DNA of 64,000 nt from Piscicola geometra (taxonomy: Eukaryota; Annelida; Clitellata; Hirudinida; Piscicolidae). The first letter of the stretch is position 1; each line of letters opens with the position of its first letter. The DNA lies in NCBI GenBank assembly GCA_943735955.1, contig OX030959.1, positions 6,854,719-6,918,718 of the forward strand, written 5' to 3'. Below are positions 24,061 through 36,733 of this stretch, piece after piece. Below the pieces are notes generated by a model. The model was not told the DNA's origin. It did not search any database and worked only from the letters and a program-made list of their open reading frames with translations. Made by a program: the position numbers and the translations under genes.

Positions 24061-24241
24061 CTGAATTGAAAGAAAAAACTATTTTGTGATTTTAACGTTA
24101 AAGTTCACTAAAGAAAGCAATGTACGAAAGACAATACATGGACTGGCATGCGTTAGAGTGGCAATGGATGTAGTTGAATGTTGTTGAATTTTCGCAAATA
24201 TTGTAGAATTTGGAAAATATTTTAGGATGTTGGCAACAAAC

Positions 24242-24568
24242 CTAAACCACATCTTGTTCCTTGGAAAGAGGTCAAGTCACACAGACAAGCTGGAGTTGAT
24301 GATGGGAAGGCTTGGAATGATGAAGATGATGAGGATAGAAAGGACGATGATGATGATGATGAAGAAGATGACGATGATTGGAATGTAGATGGTAGTGAGT
24401 GAGATTGATGTTGAAACTGCTTTATTGGATGAAACGGAGAGGGGGCTGGAGAAAATGTCGGTGCTGGAAATGAAAAAGATGGGTTTGAAAGGTAGAATGG
24501 TGATGATGATGGTACTCTGTTAAAGCATATCCCTCCGTTTAGACAGTAATTGGAACTGCATTGAAAGC
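24242..24568 (-). CDS. Neurexin exon: EGF-like domain 3 with a 75-residue Ser/Pro-rich insertion
   Basis: Acceptor ATATTTTTTTTCAG, donor GTTTAG|GTTTGTTG, 327 nt (2+108 codons+1). It begins FQCSSNYCLNGGICFNR and ends ACLCDLTSFQGTRCGL, supplying all six EGF cysteines in neurexin spacing (vertebrate form CSNQGVCLQQ and CDCSMTSFSGPLC). Between Cys3 and Cys4, where neurexins have about eight residues, there are about 79, with Ser, Pro, Phe and His dominating and two long Ser runs from a TCATC-type repeat. No GT-AG pair with compatible phases could remove the insert, so it appears to be translated. It lies between LNS5 and LNS6. Confidence 0.8.
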
Positions 24569-26079
24569 CTGAAAAAAAATATTGTTAATTTTTTAATAAA
24601 AAATAATATCAATAAAAAAGATTTAAGATGAATAAATTAAAAAAATTCTTTCGGGAAAATTGAAGTTTCTAGCTAGGTACGGGAAACTTGATAATGTAGT
24701 TGATTTCTTTTTAGGTTCTTTACCAATGTTGTCCTTGTTTCGTTTGTAGCGTCTCTAGACTATTCTTTGGAAAGAAATTTGAATATTAAATGAAACTTTT
24801 TGAAACCAAAAGCAGTAATAAAAACTATTTTTGTATTTATCCATGCCATTTGAAGCTCTCTAAAACAAAGTTACAAAGAAATCTAGCATTATTTTTAGTC
24901 TTTTCCCGTGCTTTTAATGTTTTTGTCATTGGGTTTTCCAGCAGAAAGATGACTAGTACAAAAATAAAAAATGTATTTGTACTCCTCTGCCCATAATGGA
25001 AGCCTCAATGACACCTATAAAAAAGATTTAGCTAATTCCACTAGCTTTTCAAAATATAGAAATAAATATGATTAAAAATAGCATTTTAAATATTTTTTTT
25101 ATTTGAAAAATATTAAAAACCGTTAAAACGAATTTCAAAATATTCTCAAGTGCCTGTAAAAGTTTTGTTTTGACTTTTTATCAATAAAAAGACATTAAGA
25201 GATCGCTGAAAAGATATTAAAACCCATAAACTGTTTTTAAATTGTCTTTCCAAAAAGGCTTGTGAAACTGTAATAAACACTATTTAAACAATTATTTTTT
25301 TAAGGCGATTGAAAAGTGTTTATTCCTTCTAAATGTTGCATCGAAACGCATAGACCATTTATCAATACAAGAATATTCGAGAAGGGAAAATTATAGGTAT
25401 GCATAGATGTATACAGAGAGGTTTATGTGTTAATAAATAAAGGATATCGCTTAAAATCAATACTTCTGATAACCCGACCCCGCCAAGAAGAAGCAAGAAA
25501 TGAAAAAATCATGACAAATCCTTCGCTTTCACAAGTATCACTATCATCATCTGCCGATTTAATAAAAATTAATATTTTTTATAGAAATTATTAATAAAAT
25601 ATTTAGATTCTGAGCATTAATAATTTAATAAAAATATTTAAATTGGTAAACCACTTATTTTTACTCTACTCAAAAATTAATTCGAACTTGGAATTAATTA
25701 TATTCTTTTATGCAAAACAAAATTTACATTTTTTAAGTTCACATTTTTTTCTTTATACATTCAAATCAATATTTATCCACTTCTTTGCGAATTGATGATT
25801 TTAAAAACGGGAAAAGACTCTGTGAAAAAACTTTAATTGAAAATTCTCCAAATTTAAAAATATTTAGTTTTGAAAATTTTTTAAAGAAAAAAAGTATAAA
25901 TTTAAAAAGAAATATTTTTAAAACAGTTTTTTAATGTAAAAGTAAAATAATTCTTTGGACAAAGATTACAATTGAGCAATGTAAAATTATTCGGAGTTTT
26001 TAAATCTGTAAATTAAGTTCAACAGATCAATTAATTTATTTTCCTGAAATATAAAAATCATTGGTCGATTGAAAGTTTA
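24569..26079 (-). other. Neurexin intron, no gene seen
   Basis: AT-rich. A donor-like site near 24.73 kb (ACATTG|GTAAAG) exists but its upstream segment cannot be joined in phase. Confidence 0.5.
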
Positions 26080-26099
26080 AGGAAAAGAGAACGAAAAAG

Positions 26100-26760
26100 A
26101 AAAACAACATTAATCGGTATATAGTGGTGTTGAGAAATCAAAATGGAAAGATTGCAGCGAAGAATTGTGTCGAGATACAATTCTGAGAATGTAAATCCCA
26201 CAAACTGTCAGAAATCGCCTTCATCAGGTGCATTTGCATAGCCGAATAAGACGGAAGAAACCATTTATTAGTGAAGCAAATCATGAGAAAAGATTTGAGT
26301 GAGCGAAAAAGTACATTATAAGTCTGGCGTGTTTTGGGATCAGGTTATATGGTCGGATGAGAGAAAGTCTAATTTTTGGATTTGATCAGAATTTTAAAAA
26401 CTGAAGAAATGTAAAAAAAAAGTTTAAAACAGAATTTTTGAAAGCAACTGTGAAACATATTGGGTGATAGCGGCCAGTGTAGTGGGTAACATAGAATTCA
26501 TAAATAAAAAACGTATTAAAATATATTAAGACAAGTATTTGAAAATAATTTAAATGTTTCAGCTGAGCAATTTGGGTTGAGAGAAGTAAAAATATAATAT
26601 AGTAAAAATTTACAATGACTTAAAAGATATGACTAAATCTATTACTAACTATTCAAAAGAAAAAAGAAAAAAGTGTTGGAAGGGTGCAAACGCCTGACCT
26701 TGAGAATTTGAAGTTAGTTGTGAAAAATGAAAAACAATACAAAAAGTCAGCTAACAAATT
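26100..26760 (+). mobile_element. Decayed Tc1/mariner-type transposase fragment
   Basis: In shifting + strand frames the segment reads typical Tc1 transposase pieces: LQRRIVSRYNSEN (~26153), QTVRNRLHQVHLHSRIRRKK followed by PFISEANHEKRFE (26200-26300), WDQVIWSDER (the WSDE catalytic Asp motif, ~26335), VGNIEFIN (~26480) and QTPDLENL (~26690, where functional copies have SPDLNPIENLW). Stops and frameshifts interrupt every block, so it is dead. It sits in a neurexin intron in the opposite orientation to that gene. Terminal inverted repeats were not identified. Confidence 0.82.
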
Positions 26761-28372
26761 ACCTTTATTATTATTATTATTGTTATTATTAGCCAAACTT
26801 CAATTTAAAACTAAAACATTAAATAAAATGTTTTTATATTTTTTATGCCTTGCTCAAATATTTATTTTGAATACGGCACATATATACCTACATATTTTGT
26901 TAATGTTTTTCATTTATTTAAAATTTTAAATTGTCAAAGTCGACTAACAAAGCACTGGACATTTTGGATCCATTAGCGTTGTGAAAGTTGCTGAAAAGAG
27001 AGTTTACAATGTATTGCACTGGTGAATAATTGCGCAACAACTTTACTTTTTTCCAAGCTCAGTGCAAACAGTATTTTATGTATATTTTGTCTAAAATATA
27101 AAAAATAAAAACAATTTTTAGGTAATAAAAAAATAGTTTTTCCAAGTATCCCAAAAATCTTACTGGCAGTTATAAACTTAAAACTCCATAGTAAAATCTA
27201 TGCCTTCTTCTAATAAACCACAATCTAGAATATTTTCACTAAGCCTATAAACACAAGAAGCTCATAGTAGCAATGGCCAGCGAAGCACAAAGGCATAACA
27301 AGCGCTGACTCTCAAGACTAGTTAGCGCAATGATTTACAAGGGGCAAATAAAAAAATAAAATAAATAAAAGCAATAATAGCAAGCAATATAATTGAAAGC
27401 AATAATAAAGTTTTGTGAAATAAAATCAATCGATGCTTTCACTTCGGCATGGACGTCAATATACAATTCTGCTTCATCTTCCTCCCTTCCTTATACAACT
27501 TTTGTGGTCTGAACTCTCTCTGCCTTGAAGCTGCTTAATTTTTTTATTTGTATTACGTACTTATGAAGCAATACATAAAATCACCATAGCAATCAGTGAA
27601 TTTTCTTTTGGACAATAAAACACCACATCCAGCCGACCACCCCTTTTTGTCTGAACCTCCCATTCTCATTAGAGATTTCGAATTTAATTTGCTGAAAACG
27701 TAAAATCGAATTTATTTTTTTGAGAATACATTTTGTGTGTATTTTGGTTGATTTTATTGTTCAAGACAGTTGGGATTTGTAAAAATCCTAAGGAAGATTT
27801 CGTAGCTCTTCACTAAATTAAGAGATTTATGATGTTTTAAATATAGTAAAATACAAGGTTACCAAACAATTATCGTAATTTCAAAAGTTAGATAGTTATT
27901 TTTGTTGTAAATGACAACACATAATAAGAACTTCAAAATTATCATCAGCAGCTCATCTAAATCAACAAGTCCACATAGCCACCAACATCTTTTTTCCTGC
28001 ATCAGAGCGATTGATGGCGAGTAATCAAGAATGATTTCATGATTGGAAGGTCGTAACGAACCAGAAAAATCTAGAAAATCAATGGAATTCTGAGAAAAGG
28101 CCGTAAAAGAACACAAAATGGCGATAAAAACGGATAAAAAAGCGCTAAAAGGCAAAAGCGACATGACTGAAGGATGAATTATAATGAAGTTGCATTTGTC
28201 AATGCGCATTGATCGGAAAGATACAGAAATTCGCCTTAGAAAAATATTTGTAAAAAATTTATTTGCGTCTTGCTTCAAAAAATTTTAAGACGGAGTTATA
28301 AGGATACATAAACTTATCAATTTGCCCGAATTGAAATGGAAATTGAAACGTAAATCTCTTAGGGGTACTTGC
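26761..28372 (-). other. Neurexin intron (upstream part), no gene seen
   Basis: AT-rich. The 139-codon - strand open frame at 27859-28278 has no recognisable motif and no coding-like composition. Confidence 0.45.
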
Positions 28373-28474
28373 CATTTTGAACGCACTTGTAATTGCAAGG
28401 GGATAGATCATACGCAGGCACAACAGTTTCAGGAAAGTCTTCGAGAACGAATGCACGTGCATAAGCCACATCAG
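28373..28474 (-). CDS. Probable neurexin exon: C-terminal end of LNS5, with a GC-AG donor
   Basis: 102 nt read (A)DVAYARAFVLEDFPETVV then PAYDLSPCNYKCVQN(G), clearly more coding-like than its AT-rich surroundings. The donor would be AAAATG|GCAAGTAC, the canonical form of the rare GC donor; the acceptor is TTCCAAAACCAAG. The phase (2+33 codons+1) chains exactly into the EGF3 exon. The joined KCVQNGFQCSSNYC parallels the vertebrate LNS5/EGF3 junction RGCEGPSTTCQEDSC. The exon holding the LNS5 body was not found, and the extra SPC cysteine is unusual. Confidence 0.5.
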
Positions 28475-30475
28475 CTTGGTTTTGGAAATTAATAAAGAAA
28501 ATAATAAATAATTATTTATTAATGCGTTTAGATAGAGCAAAATGTTTTGAGTTATGGTTTTCATTTTCTCCTGTTTTAAATTGTAAAGATTATAATCAGA
28601 AATAAATTATTTATTTTACAAATAAAATATTTTAAAAAATGTAAAAAAAACTAATTTAACTATATATTTTTTCAAATCACACAAGCCATATTTAAAAAAT
28701 CTTTGTTTTTCTATAAAATTATTTCATTCACAAATTCAAATTCTAGTTATTCTTTTTCCAAATGCCTATTGCATTTTAAAATTTTTGTTGTTGGACATTT
28801 TTTAATATTTAACTTTAAAAAAATTAATTTATTAATTATTTTATTTCCCAAAACATCCAAATACTTACCCATCTGTCTTTAAATGCATGAAAGATCAAAA
28901 CTACTATCAAACAAACCCTTACACCGAATCAATGTAAATGAATTTAAAAAAAACAGGCATTAAAAGCCTGTAATACTAGAGTCGCAATTCCTAATGAAAA
29001 GATCACAAAAAACACGAAATTCCTTGGAATTAGTAAGATTTTTGCAGTTTAAACTGGGCTAAATTAAATCTTGTAAAAAGTTAATTTAGCGTATTCAAAA
29101 GTTTCAACATGAGACGAAAATGTATATACTTGATTAGGAATGGTCGAAGCCAAAGTGGCGTTGGCATATTTGGTTTTTCGTATATCGGATGTGCATCCAC
29201 AAATGTTTCTACTTTTTCATTCTTTCACTAAGTCAACTTGAAGTTGTTATAAATTCGTGTTGTGCATGCATTTAGAGTTAAACTAAAATATTTTTTCACT
29301 ATTTTTAAACTTTTCGAAGAATAGACAACTTCTGACCATCATTTCAACTCAAACCCCAAAAAGCTTTGGCAGAAACCATTTTCCAAATTTAAAAAGTAAA
29401 ATTTAAAAAAAGAAACTATAACCTAAATATATGTTACTTCAAGCAAGTTTAAATTTTTTTAAAAAAGCTTTCATTTATTTTAAACGGCAACTTTTGCTAT
29501 GAAAGTAAAACTTATCTCAGAAAATAATTTTAATCAGTGTTTAATCTTTTCTTTGAATGATTAAAATCTTCCATTCAGTATTCAGTTGAAGGCTTGGAAG
29601 AAATTCGTTCAACGACCAACATTACTCATTCCAAGTACATTGCCAGTTTAAAATTGTAAGAAAATGCTACGTTGAAAACTAAAAAGCTAAATTTCAAAAC
29701 AGATTTTGTTTAAAAAGTTTATAAAACCCTATAATGGGTTATTATTTTGAAATCCTTCACTTTATTCTTAAGCCTCGAGCCTACATCACGTTTTCTGGTT
29801 TGCTTTGCTTGTTATAAGAATAAGCAATTCATTGGGTAAGTAACACATTTCCAGATTGCCATGTTCGAGGATTAGGCAATCGTATTGCAAATTCGTCGGC
29901 AATGAAACAATCAATAAACAAAAAACTAATCCAAGTGGATAGCTGTCGAAGTGATCTCAAGGGAGTTTAAAAGGTATTTCAAGATAATATCTTTTAAATG
30001 GAACTTTATTCGAACAGTGCAAGAATTGGGAAGTGCTAAATATTTCTAATCTTTGTATATGGAGAATTGGTGGAGGATTTTAGAAGCTTTAATCATCAAA
30101 CTCCTGCCATCAACATGAGAACCTTCTCGGCCAATTTCAAGCCCCATCACTCTCCTACATCATGACACTGTCAGTGCCTTAGATAACTTTAACGCCTTAT
30201 AGGAAAGATTGATGGGAGATGTTAAGCGGTGGGCTTCGATTTGCGAAAATTATGTTTTCATGTTTCAAAAAACCGACTTTATAAAACTTTTTTTTTGAAA
30301 ACACGAAATAAATTATTTAAAAGATTAAATAAAAATTGAATAAAGCAAAAGCATTGAAGACAGATAGAATGTCACATTTTTTCCAAACCTAAAAGTTATA
30401 AGTAATTGTATTCAGAATGAATCTGACCAAAGCCTTCAATGATCCATCAGTAAATTAAAAGGGATGGTATTTGTA
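28475..30475. other. AT-rich DNA, no confident gene
   Basis: Upstream of the last neurexin exon I can recognise. Strong isolated donor-like sites occur (for example 28.86 kb on the - strand) but no LNS-like translation. Confidence 0.45.
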
Positions 30476-30622
30476 ATAATAGTATTAGTAGAAAAGGAAG
30501 GAGTAGTGGTAGTAGTGGAAGAAGTAGTAGTAGTAGTAGAAGTAGTAGTAGTAGTAGAAGTATTAGTAGTAGTAGTTGTAGTTGTCGTAGTGGTAGTAGT
30601 AGTAGTAGTATTAGTAGTAGTA
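30476..30622. repeat. Imperfect (TAG)n block, left flank of the large array
   Basis: TAGTAGTAG-type triplets with GAA and TTA interruptions, ending at the first copy of the 60-bp flanking repeat. Confidence 0.9.
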
Positions 30623-30682
30623 CTGCATTGCTCTAGGTGTGCATTGAATGTAATGTGAAGAAGTAATTTTATGATTGTAGAA
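30623..30682. repeat. 60-bp direct repeat, left copy
   Basis: CTGCATTGCTCTAGGTGTGC to ATGATTGTAGAA. The right copy at 31341-31400 differs at about three positions. Confidence 0.93.
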
Positions 30683-30687
30683 GTATT

Positions 30688-31273
<586 letters not shown>

Positions 31274-31340
31274 GTAGGAAAAATTATTTTAAAACTGAAA
31301 GACCATGACTCGTTGTACGAGGATTTTATTTGAGCGAAAG

Positions 31341-31400
31341 CTGCATTGCCCTAGGTGTGCATTGAATGTAATATGAAGAAGTGATTTTATGATTGTAGAA
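31341..31400. repeat. 60-bp direct repeat, right copy
   Basis: Matches 30623-30682 at about 57 of 60 positions, offset 718 bp, on the other side of the TAG array. Confidence 0.93.
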
Positions 31401-32770
31401 TCAGCAAAATAAAATTTAAAAAGCGATTAAAAATTAAAACATTTTAAGTTTTCAAAATTATTTTTAAATCAAGTATTATTTAATTTTTTACTAAAATCTT
31501 TATTTGATCATTGTCTTCAAATGTAACGGACTATAATGAAAACGCTTTATATATATTATTTTGTGTGTTATTTTGATTTCCTTAATAAAAAATTTAAACT
31601 TTACTTAGATTCTTTTTCTGCCTTCGTGAATTTTTATAAAAATGTTTTTTTTAAATAATTAAATAAATTTCAAAAAATAGGTTTTTGAAATGTTAAACAA
31701 AAAGCATTTAGTTTAAATTCCAAAAAAATTGTTTTCTTCAAGTAACTAAAAATGAAATCATCACTTTTTACAATTTGAGACTAGATAACAATTCGTTCTT
31801 AAAACTTCAATTAAACAGAAATAAAAGGATAAAAAGATTTTGAACTTGAATGATTTCAAAGGAATCAACTTAAAATAAACAGGATTTTATAATGCAACTT
31901 TTTCAAATATTAATTAATGAGGTGAAGAGTAGACGACGAGAAAAAAGATGGAGCGCTGAAAATTGTGATGGAAGTTGAAAAGCGAAATCATAGTGAATTA
32001 AAAATAATTAATAATGGAAAATTGATGATGCTGATGGAGATGATAGGAACTGAAGAAACAATGAAGACGCTGAATAGAATAACTTAGTATGAAGAAGCCA
32101 AATCAAAGTCGAATAACATTCTTCAATATACCTCACTCAATGCCAATATTTATTTTTCAAAACACGGACAAATCGAACATTAAATCTGAACTTAATTTTT
32201 ATAAATCTGAAATAACAATGAAAAAATGTACAGTATACAAATATAACTTGATTAAATGATTTTTACTGTTCAATAAATGTCACACTTTTCTAAAATATTT
32301 TTTATTTTGAAGTAACTTTGTAAAAAAAATTTAAGTTAGTTAGCCAGCGTGCGAAAAAAAAGTAAAAATTTGAAAAAATGAAAAAGATAGATTACACTGA
32401 AAATCTAAAGTATTTTTAGTTCTAACGTTTTTTTTGAATAATAAATGAAGAAAAGTGAGTAAGGCATGAAGGAACATTTCCTAAAGTCGGTTATTTTTGT
32501 AGCATTCGCTTTAAAAAAGTATTTTAAATGAATAAAAACGTTTTAAAATGTATAAAGATTACTTTTGAATGTTAATTGACTTTTTTAAGTTATGGGTCTT
32601 AATCGCTGCTTAACAGCTCTCAACACCCTTTAAATCATCTTAATAACTATAATTATACACATCATGGTAGCCTAACAGACTATAGGAATGCCAAAATTAC
32701 TCCACACCACGAAACACTCGAATTTCTCAACCACATTCAATCACTTGAAATTATTTTATTCTAATCTCAA
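31401..32770. other. AT-rich DNA, no gene seen
   Basis: No splice-consistent coding stretch or recognisable motif. Confidence 0.5.
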
Positions 32771-32880
32771 CACCGCCAACCACTCCAAACCACTTCAAAC
32801 CACGCCAAACCACTCCAAAATAACCACTCCCAACCACTTCCAACCACTCCCAACCACTCCCAAACTCCTCCAGCCACTTT
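32771..32880. repeat. CCACTCCAAA-type 10-bp minisatellite
   Basis: About ten imperfect copies of a 10-bp unit alternating CCACTCCAAA, CCACTTCAAA and CCACTCCCAA. It accounts for the His/Pro/Thr open frame across it. Confidence 0.9.
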
Positions 32881-35800
32881 CTATAAAAAACCAACTCCTT
32901 GCTTCGATCAACACGCTTCAGCGGCCACAACGCTATCACCCTACATCCACCATCGTAAACCCAGCATATTGGGGCCAACACAATCAACACTCTTTACAGC
33001 TACGTAACGTTAACGTAAATATATGGGAAAAAACAAAATCATTGTTTTTACTTAAATTTGCAAATATAATTTTATTATAAATTGTAAACTATAAATTCGT
33101 TCACACGCTTGATATTTTATATCTATGGTTAATTCTTCAGATGCTTTCATTTTACCCGAAATATTTTTTTATATCTTGATACAAAATTCATAAAAATCGA
33201 ATAAATACGCAAAAGACTTTTTTCGAGAACAAAACTTTTGTTGAAGCTTTTTTATCTTTGAAATAATTAAAATACTTTTTGAAGGTTGTCAACCCAGTAG
33301 ACGACTTTTGAAAGTACACTGTCAAACGTTAAAAAACTATTTAAATGAACTAAGTTTCAAAATCGACTGGACATGTAAGATGAAGTACGTTAGTTTAAAC
33401 TTTGACATCCCACCCCATTTATTTATCAATTGATCAGTCTTTTTGAAAACACTTTTTTAGTTGTTTTTTTATTCGTTTTTATATAATTTTTTTGCGGAGC
33501 CTAGAATTGCTGAATTCTCTTTTGCAGCGCAGCCAAGCGTTTGTTTTCACGCTTTGTCCGCATCTTAGGAGTTAGTGCGACCACTTACACCTCAGCTTCA
33601 CCAAGAATGTTTCGAAACTCAAAAGAAGGATAAGATCGACGTTTATTCATATCTTTTAAAAAATGATTTACTTTGAAAGAATGGTCATATTTCTTGTTTA
33701 GACAGTTATTCATTAAAATAAATGTATTTTTTATTAGATCTTAGCCTTTTAAAAATATACGTCCGTAACTTTAAAAATATGATTAAAAAACAAGCAAGTA
33801 TTCTGTTTTATTAAAAAGCTTGAAAATGGAAATGCTAATAATAATATTAATAACTATTATTTTCATGAAAAAATCATTTTTTCAAATGCATTGTTTCCAA
33901 AATTTTCATTGAAGTCTCCATGCCATGAACAAGATTCGAAAGCGTCAAAAGTTTTTTATTCAAAATTTATATTTTAGTTTTACACTTAAATTTTATATTT
34001 TAGTTTTACACTTAAATTTTATTTTATTTTAGAAAAGTTAACTCAGAAAAATTTAGAATCAAAAGCGCCATAAAGTTCATTTAAAATTTCAACTCAAGTA
34101 TTCAATTTCAATTTTTATTTTATTGTATATGTTTAAATTTATTTGGAGCTGATAACAAATAACGTCGGCTTATTTATCACCAATGCACTTCTTGCATTAG
34201 ACGAGGCTACGTTCTAATAAAACTTCTGGCATACCCACCAAATTTTGGTTCTTGCATTTAAAATCCATTATAAACTTTGATAAAAAACTATTTTGTCTTT
34301 TTTTCATAAAAAGGATATTTTTTATGAAAGAAAGATACGTTTTTTTCAAAACTATATGTCCCCGTTGTGCTTTATGGAACTAATTTTCTGAAAATAGAAA
34401 TCGTTCTCTTCAACGTTTAAAATCACTGTTGAATCTACAACTCATAAAAACTCTTTTTTCCATTTTTACAACTCTTTTTTTGAAAATACTACATATAGAC
34501 AAGCTGAGAAAGCATTTTAAAGCATAAAATCAACATTTCCCGAAATGCATGGACTGTTCGTATCAAGGTATATATGCCTAAAGTTTTGGCATCGCTAAAA
34601 TTAACATATAAATTAAAGATTCGACTTAGAAAATAAAGCCCAATATAAGACAAAAAATTGCATAAACACATGTTTTGGTGGTTTTGCAAAGTGTTAGTAG
34701 GTCCTATGTGACAATATTATTCATAAACATAATCTTAGAATAGTTAATATGGTTAGATAATTTGAAATTCTTATCCCAAAATATCAATATCCCATTTTCC
34801 AATGAAATCAGCAATACCGAAGCGCTACAAAACAAATTCTGGAAACACTAGATCACGTGCTTAGACGGACAGATGGACAATGGCCAGGCAGGCAATATCC
34901 TCTGAAGCTGATGCCCGTGGAATGAGCACTGGCGAAGTTAATGATGATGATGATTGTGCCGATGATTTTGAAGGTGATTTTATTAAAGATAGTTTCTTAT
35001 TTTTTTGGTTTTATTAAATACATTATTTTTTTGCTAATGCATTCAAACTCTGAATTAGGCTCATTCCATGACATTCAGAATTGCCAAAAGTGTAAGAAAT
35101 ACATTAGATGATATCGAGCCTATGCAAATAGAAACGTGACTTGCGCGCCTTGAGCTATGGTGTTAAAAGATAATTATGCAAGTAACCAAAAGCGTTTTTA
35201 TTAATTTCTCGTTCGGGAGTAAATAATTGAATAGACAAAAATCGGAAAGGATAATCGAAAGCATTTTTCTAAGCGTTTCATTACGCCTTGCGAAGATTTC
35301 CTGCTTTTCCGGTCCTCTGTATGCCCTTGTGGGAGATTTCAAGCGCAGAAAAGATAGAATAATTGGGGAGCGTTAATATTTTAGGGATCTCATAGTTTTG
35401 AAAATTTTAACAACTTTTTTTTCATATTATTTAATTACTTTTTTTGGTGTTTCGTAATCCAAAAGCTGCGGTGCTTAATTTAATCAGGGGTTTGTTGTAT
35501 AGTATCTTATTGCAGAATATTCAATTGGATTTAATTATATTATAATATATTTCTATTGCATATTGTTTTTATTAGTAATTTTTTTTTATTAAGCTGTATT
35601 TATTGAAGCGCATTGTCCAAAAAGGTATAGGATGTGTACAAGAATTACTTAAATAAATTAGAGTGACTGAATGGCGTTCTGAGGTTGTTCTTTGTATTTA
35701 CGTTTGAAGAGGTTTATTTAATAGAAATAACTTATTTCAATGAATTCTGATCAGGGATTCATAAAAACAGGATCAGTCTTTTCGAAGGATTTTTGTGAAA

Positions 35801-36574
35801 AGTGGATGGGGAGGGATGAAAAGGTTAGATATATTGTTGGATTAATTGAAAAAACTAATATTTTGTGTACGGATGAATAAGAGTGTATGGAAATTTGAAA
35901 ATAAAAATAGAATGAATAGTGGTAGAGTCTAATAATACAATTGTGGAAAAACAAAGTATTTTATGATTGTGCTTGTTTGGAAATACGTCTGAAAGTAAGG
36001 AAAGAATTTTTGTTTAATTTAGGCGTATTGCTTAGAACGTCTTGAAATTATCTTTCTATTGTTAAGCCGGGCGACGAAATAACTTACCATTTGTTTTATT
36101 TTGGATCATTTCCACCTAATGAATCGACGACTTAAGGGCTTTAAGATCACAAGAGACTTATGGCAAGAAATTAGAGATGTGAGTCTCGAGTAAAATTAAC
36201 AATTCATGCTAAGGACGGAGTGGTGCCTTGATTAGGTGGTATAATTACAAGCAATGAAAATACTTTTAAAATGTGAATTTCTTTAATGACATTGAAAAAG
36301 AATAAAGTAAAATAATGTTAAATAAAAAATAAATAAATACAATAGGCTTGAGTGAGTTGGGTAGATGATTTAAGAAGTTTGTGTTCGTGTTTAGCCAACT
36401 GAGGCATCTTTTCATAATCACCACACAAATATTCTATAGTTCTATTCTAAAGAAAAGTTTTGATTATTCTATTTTCATCGTTTCCATCGAAATGAATCGT
36501 GGTATCTTTTCACAATGCATTCCTTTTACTGATGGCCACATTTAGGCTTATTTGAAAGTTTTTTTCTTAATCTG
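32881..36574. other. AT-rich DNA with small repeats, no confident gene
   Basis: A 26-bp tandem pair (ATTTTATATTTTAGTTTTAC core) lies at 33964-34020. GC-richer patches at 33.49-33.64 kb and 34.86-34.98 kb contain open frames with plausible splice signals but no recognisable protein. Confidence 0.45.
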
Positions 36575-36588
36575 TTACCTATCATTAT

Positions 36589-36733
36589 ACTCATTTCCAG
36601 CATGATTCTCCTCATCATCATCACCTTTTCCCCCAATTTCAAAATCATCGTCTTCATCATCAACAAAACTATCATTCTCTCCCTCATCTTCATCATCCAC
36701 ACCATGGACACTGCCATGCGTCTGATGTATGCG
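36589..36733 (-). CDS. Possible acidic exon of unknown gene
   Basis: On the - strand an acceptor-like CATACATCAG is followed by an open frame (HGSVHGVDDEDEGENDSFVD, then an Asp/Glu/Gly-rich stretch to NEYNDR) ending at a donor-like GATAG|GTAACA. It is low-complexity and could be chance from a CATC-type repeat. If real it could belong to neurexin or to another - strand gene. Confidence 0.2.

Larger units (their letters stand above)
21691..24241 (-). other. Neurexin intron with candidate micro-exons
   Basis: AT-rich intron between the EGF3 exon and the LNS6 start. It holds two short candidate exons (23409-23440 and 24045-24060), listed separately. Nothing else is recognised. Confidence 0.55.

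Noticed and set aside
24731..24762. Possible neurexin exon with donor ACATTG|GTAAAG
   Set aside because: Neither available acceptor gives the 2...1 phase required between the 28373 and 24568 exons.
27859..28278. 139-codon - strand open frame
   Set aside because: AT-driven hydrophobic composition, no motif and no splice-compatible link to neighbouring exons.
28875..28920. Very strong donor (GATGG|GTAAGTATT) on the - strand
   Set aside because: The upstream open segment is short, has no good acceptor in phase and shows no LNS or EGF similarity.
33480..33650. Splice-like signals on both strands with short open segments, including FEFRNILGEAE on the - strand, faintly like the neurexin LNS4/5 linker FGFRNIIADP
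   Set aside because: Only four residues match, and no acceptor or phase links it to a recognised exon.
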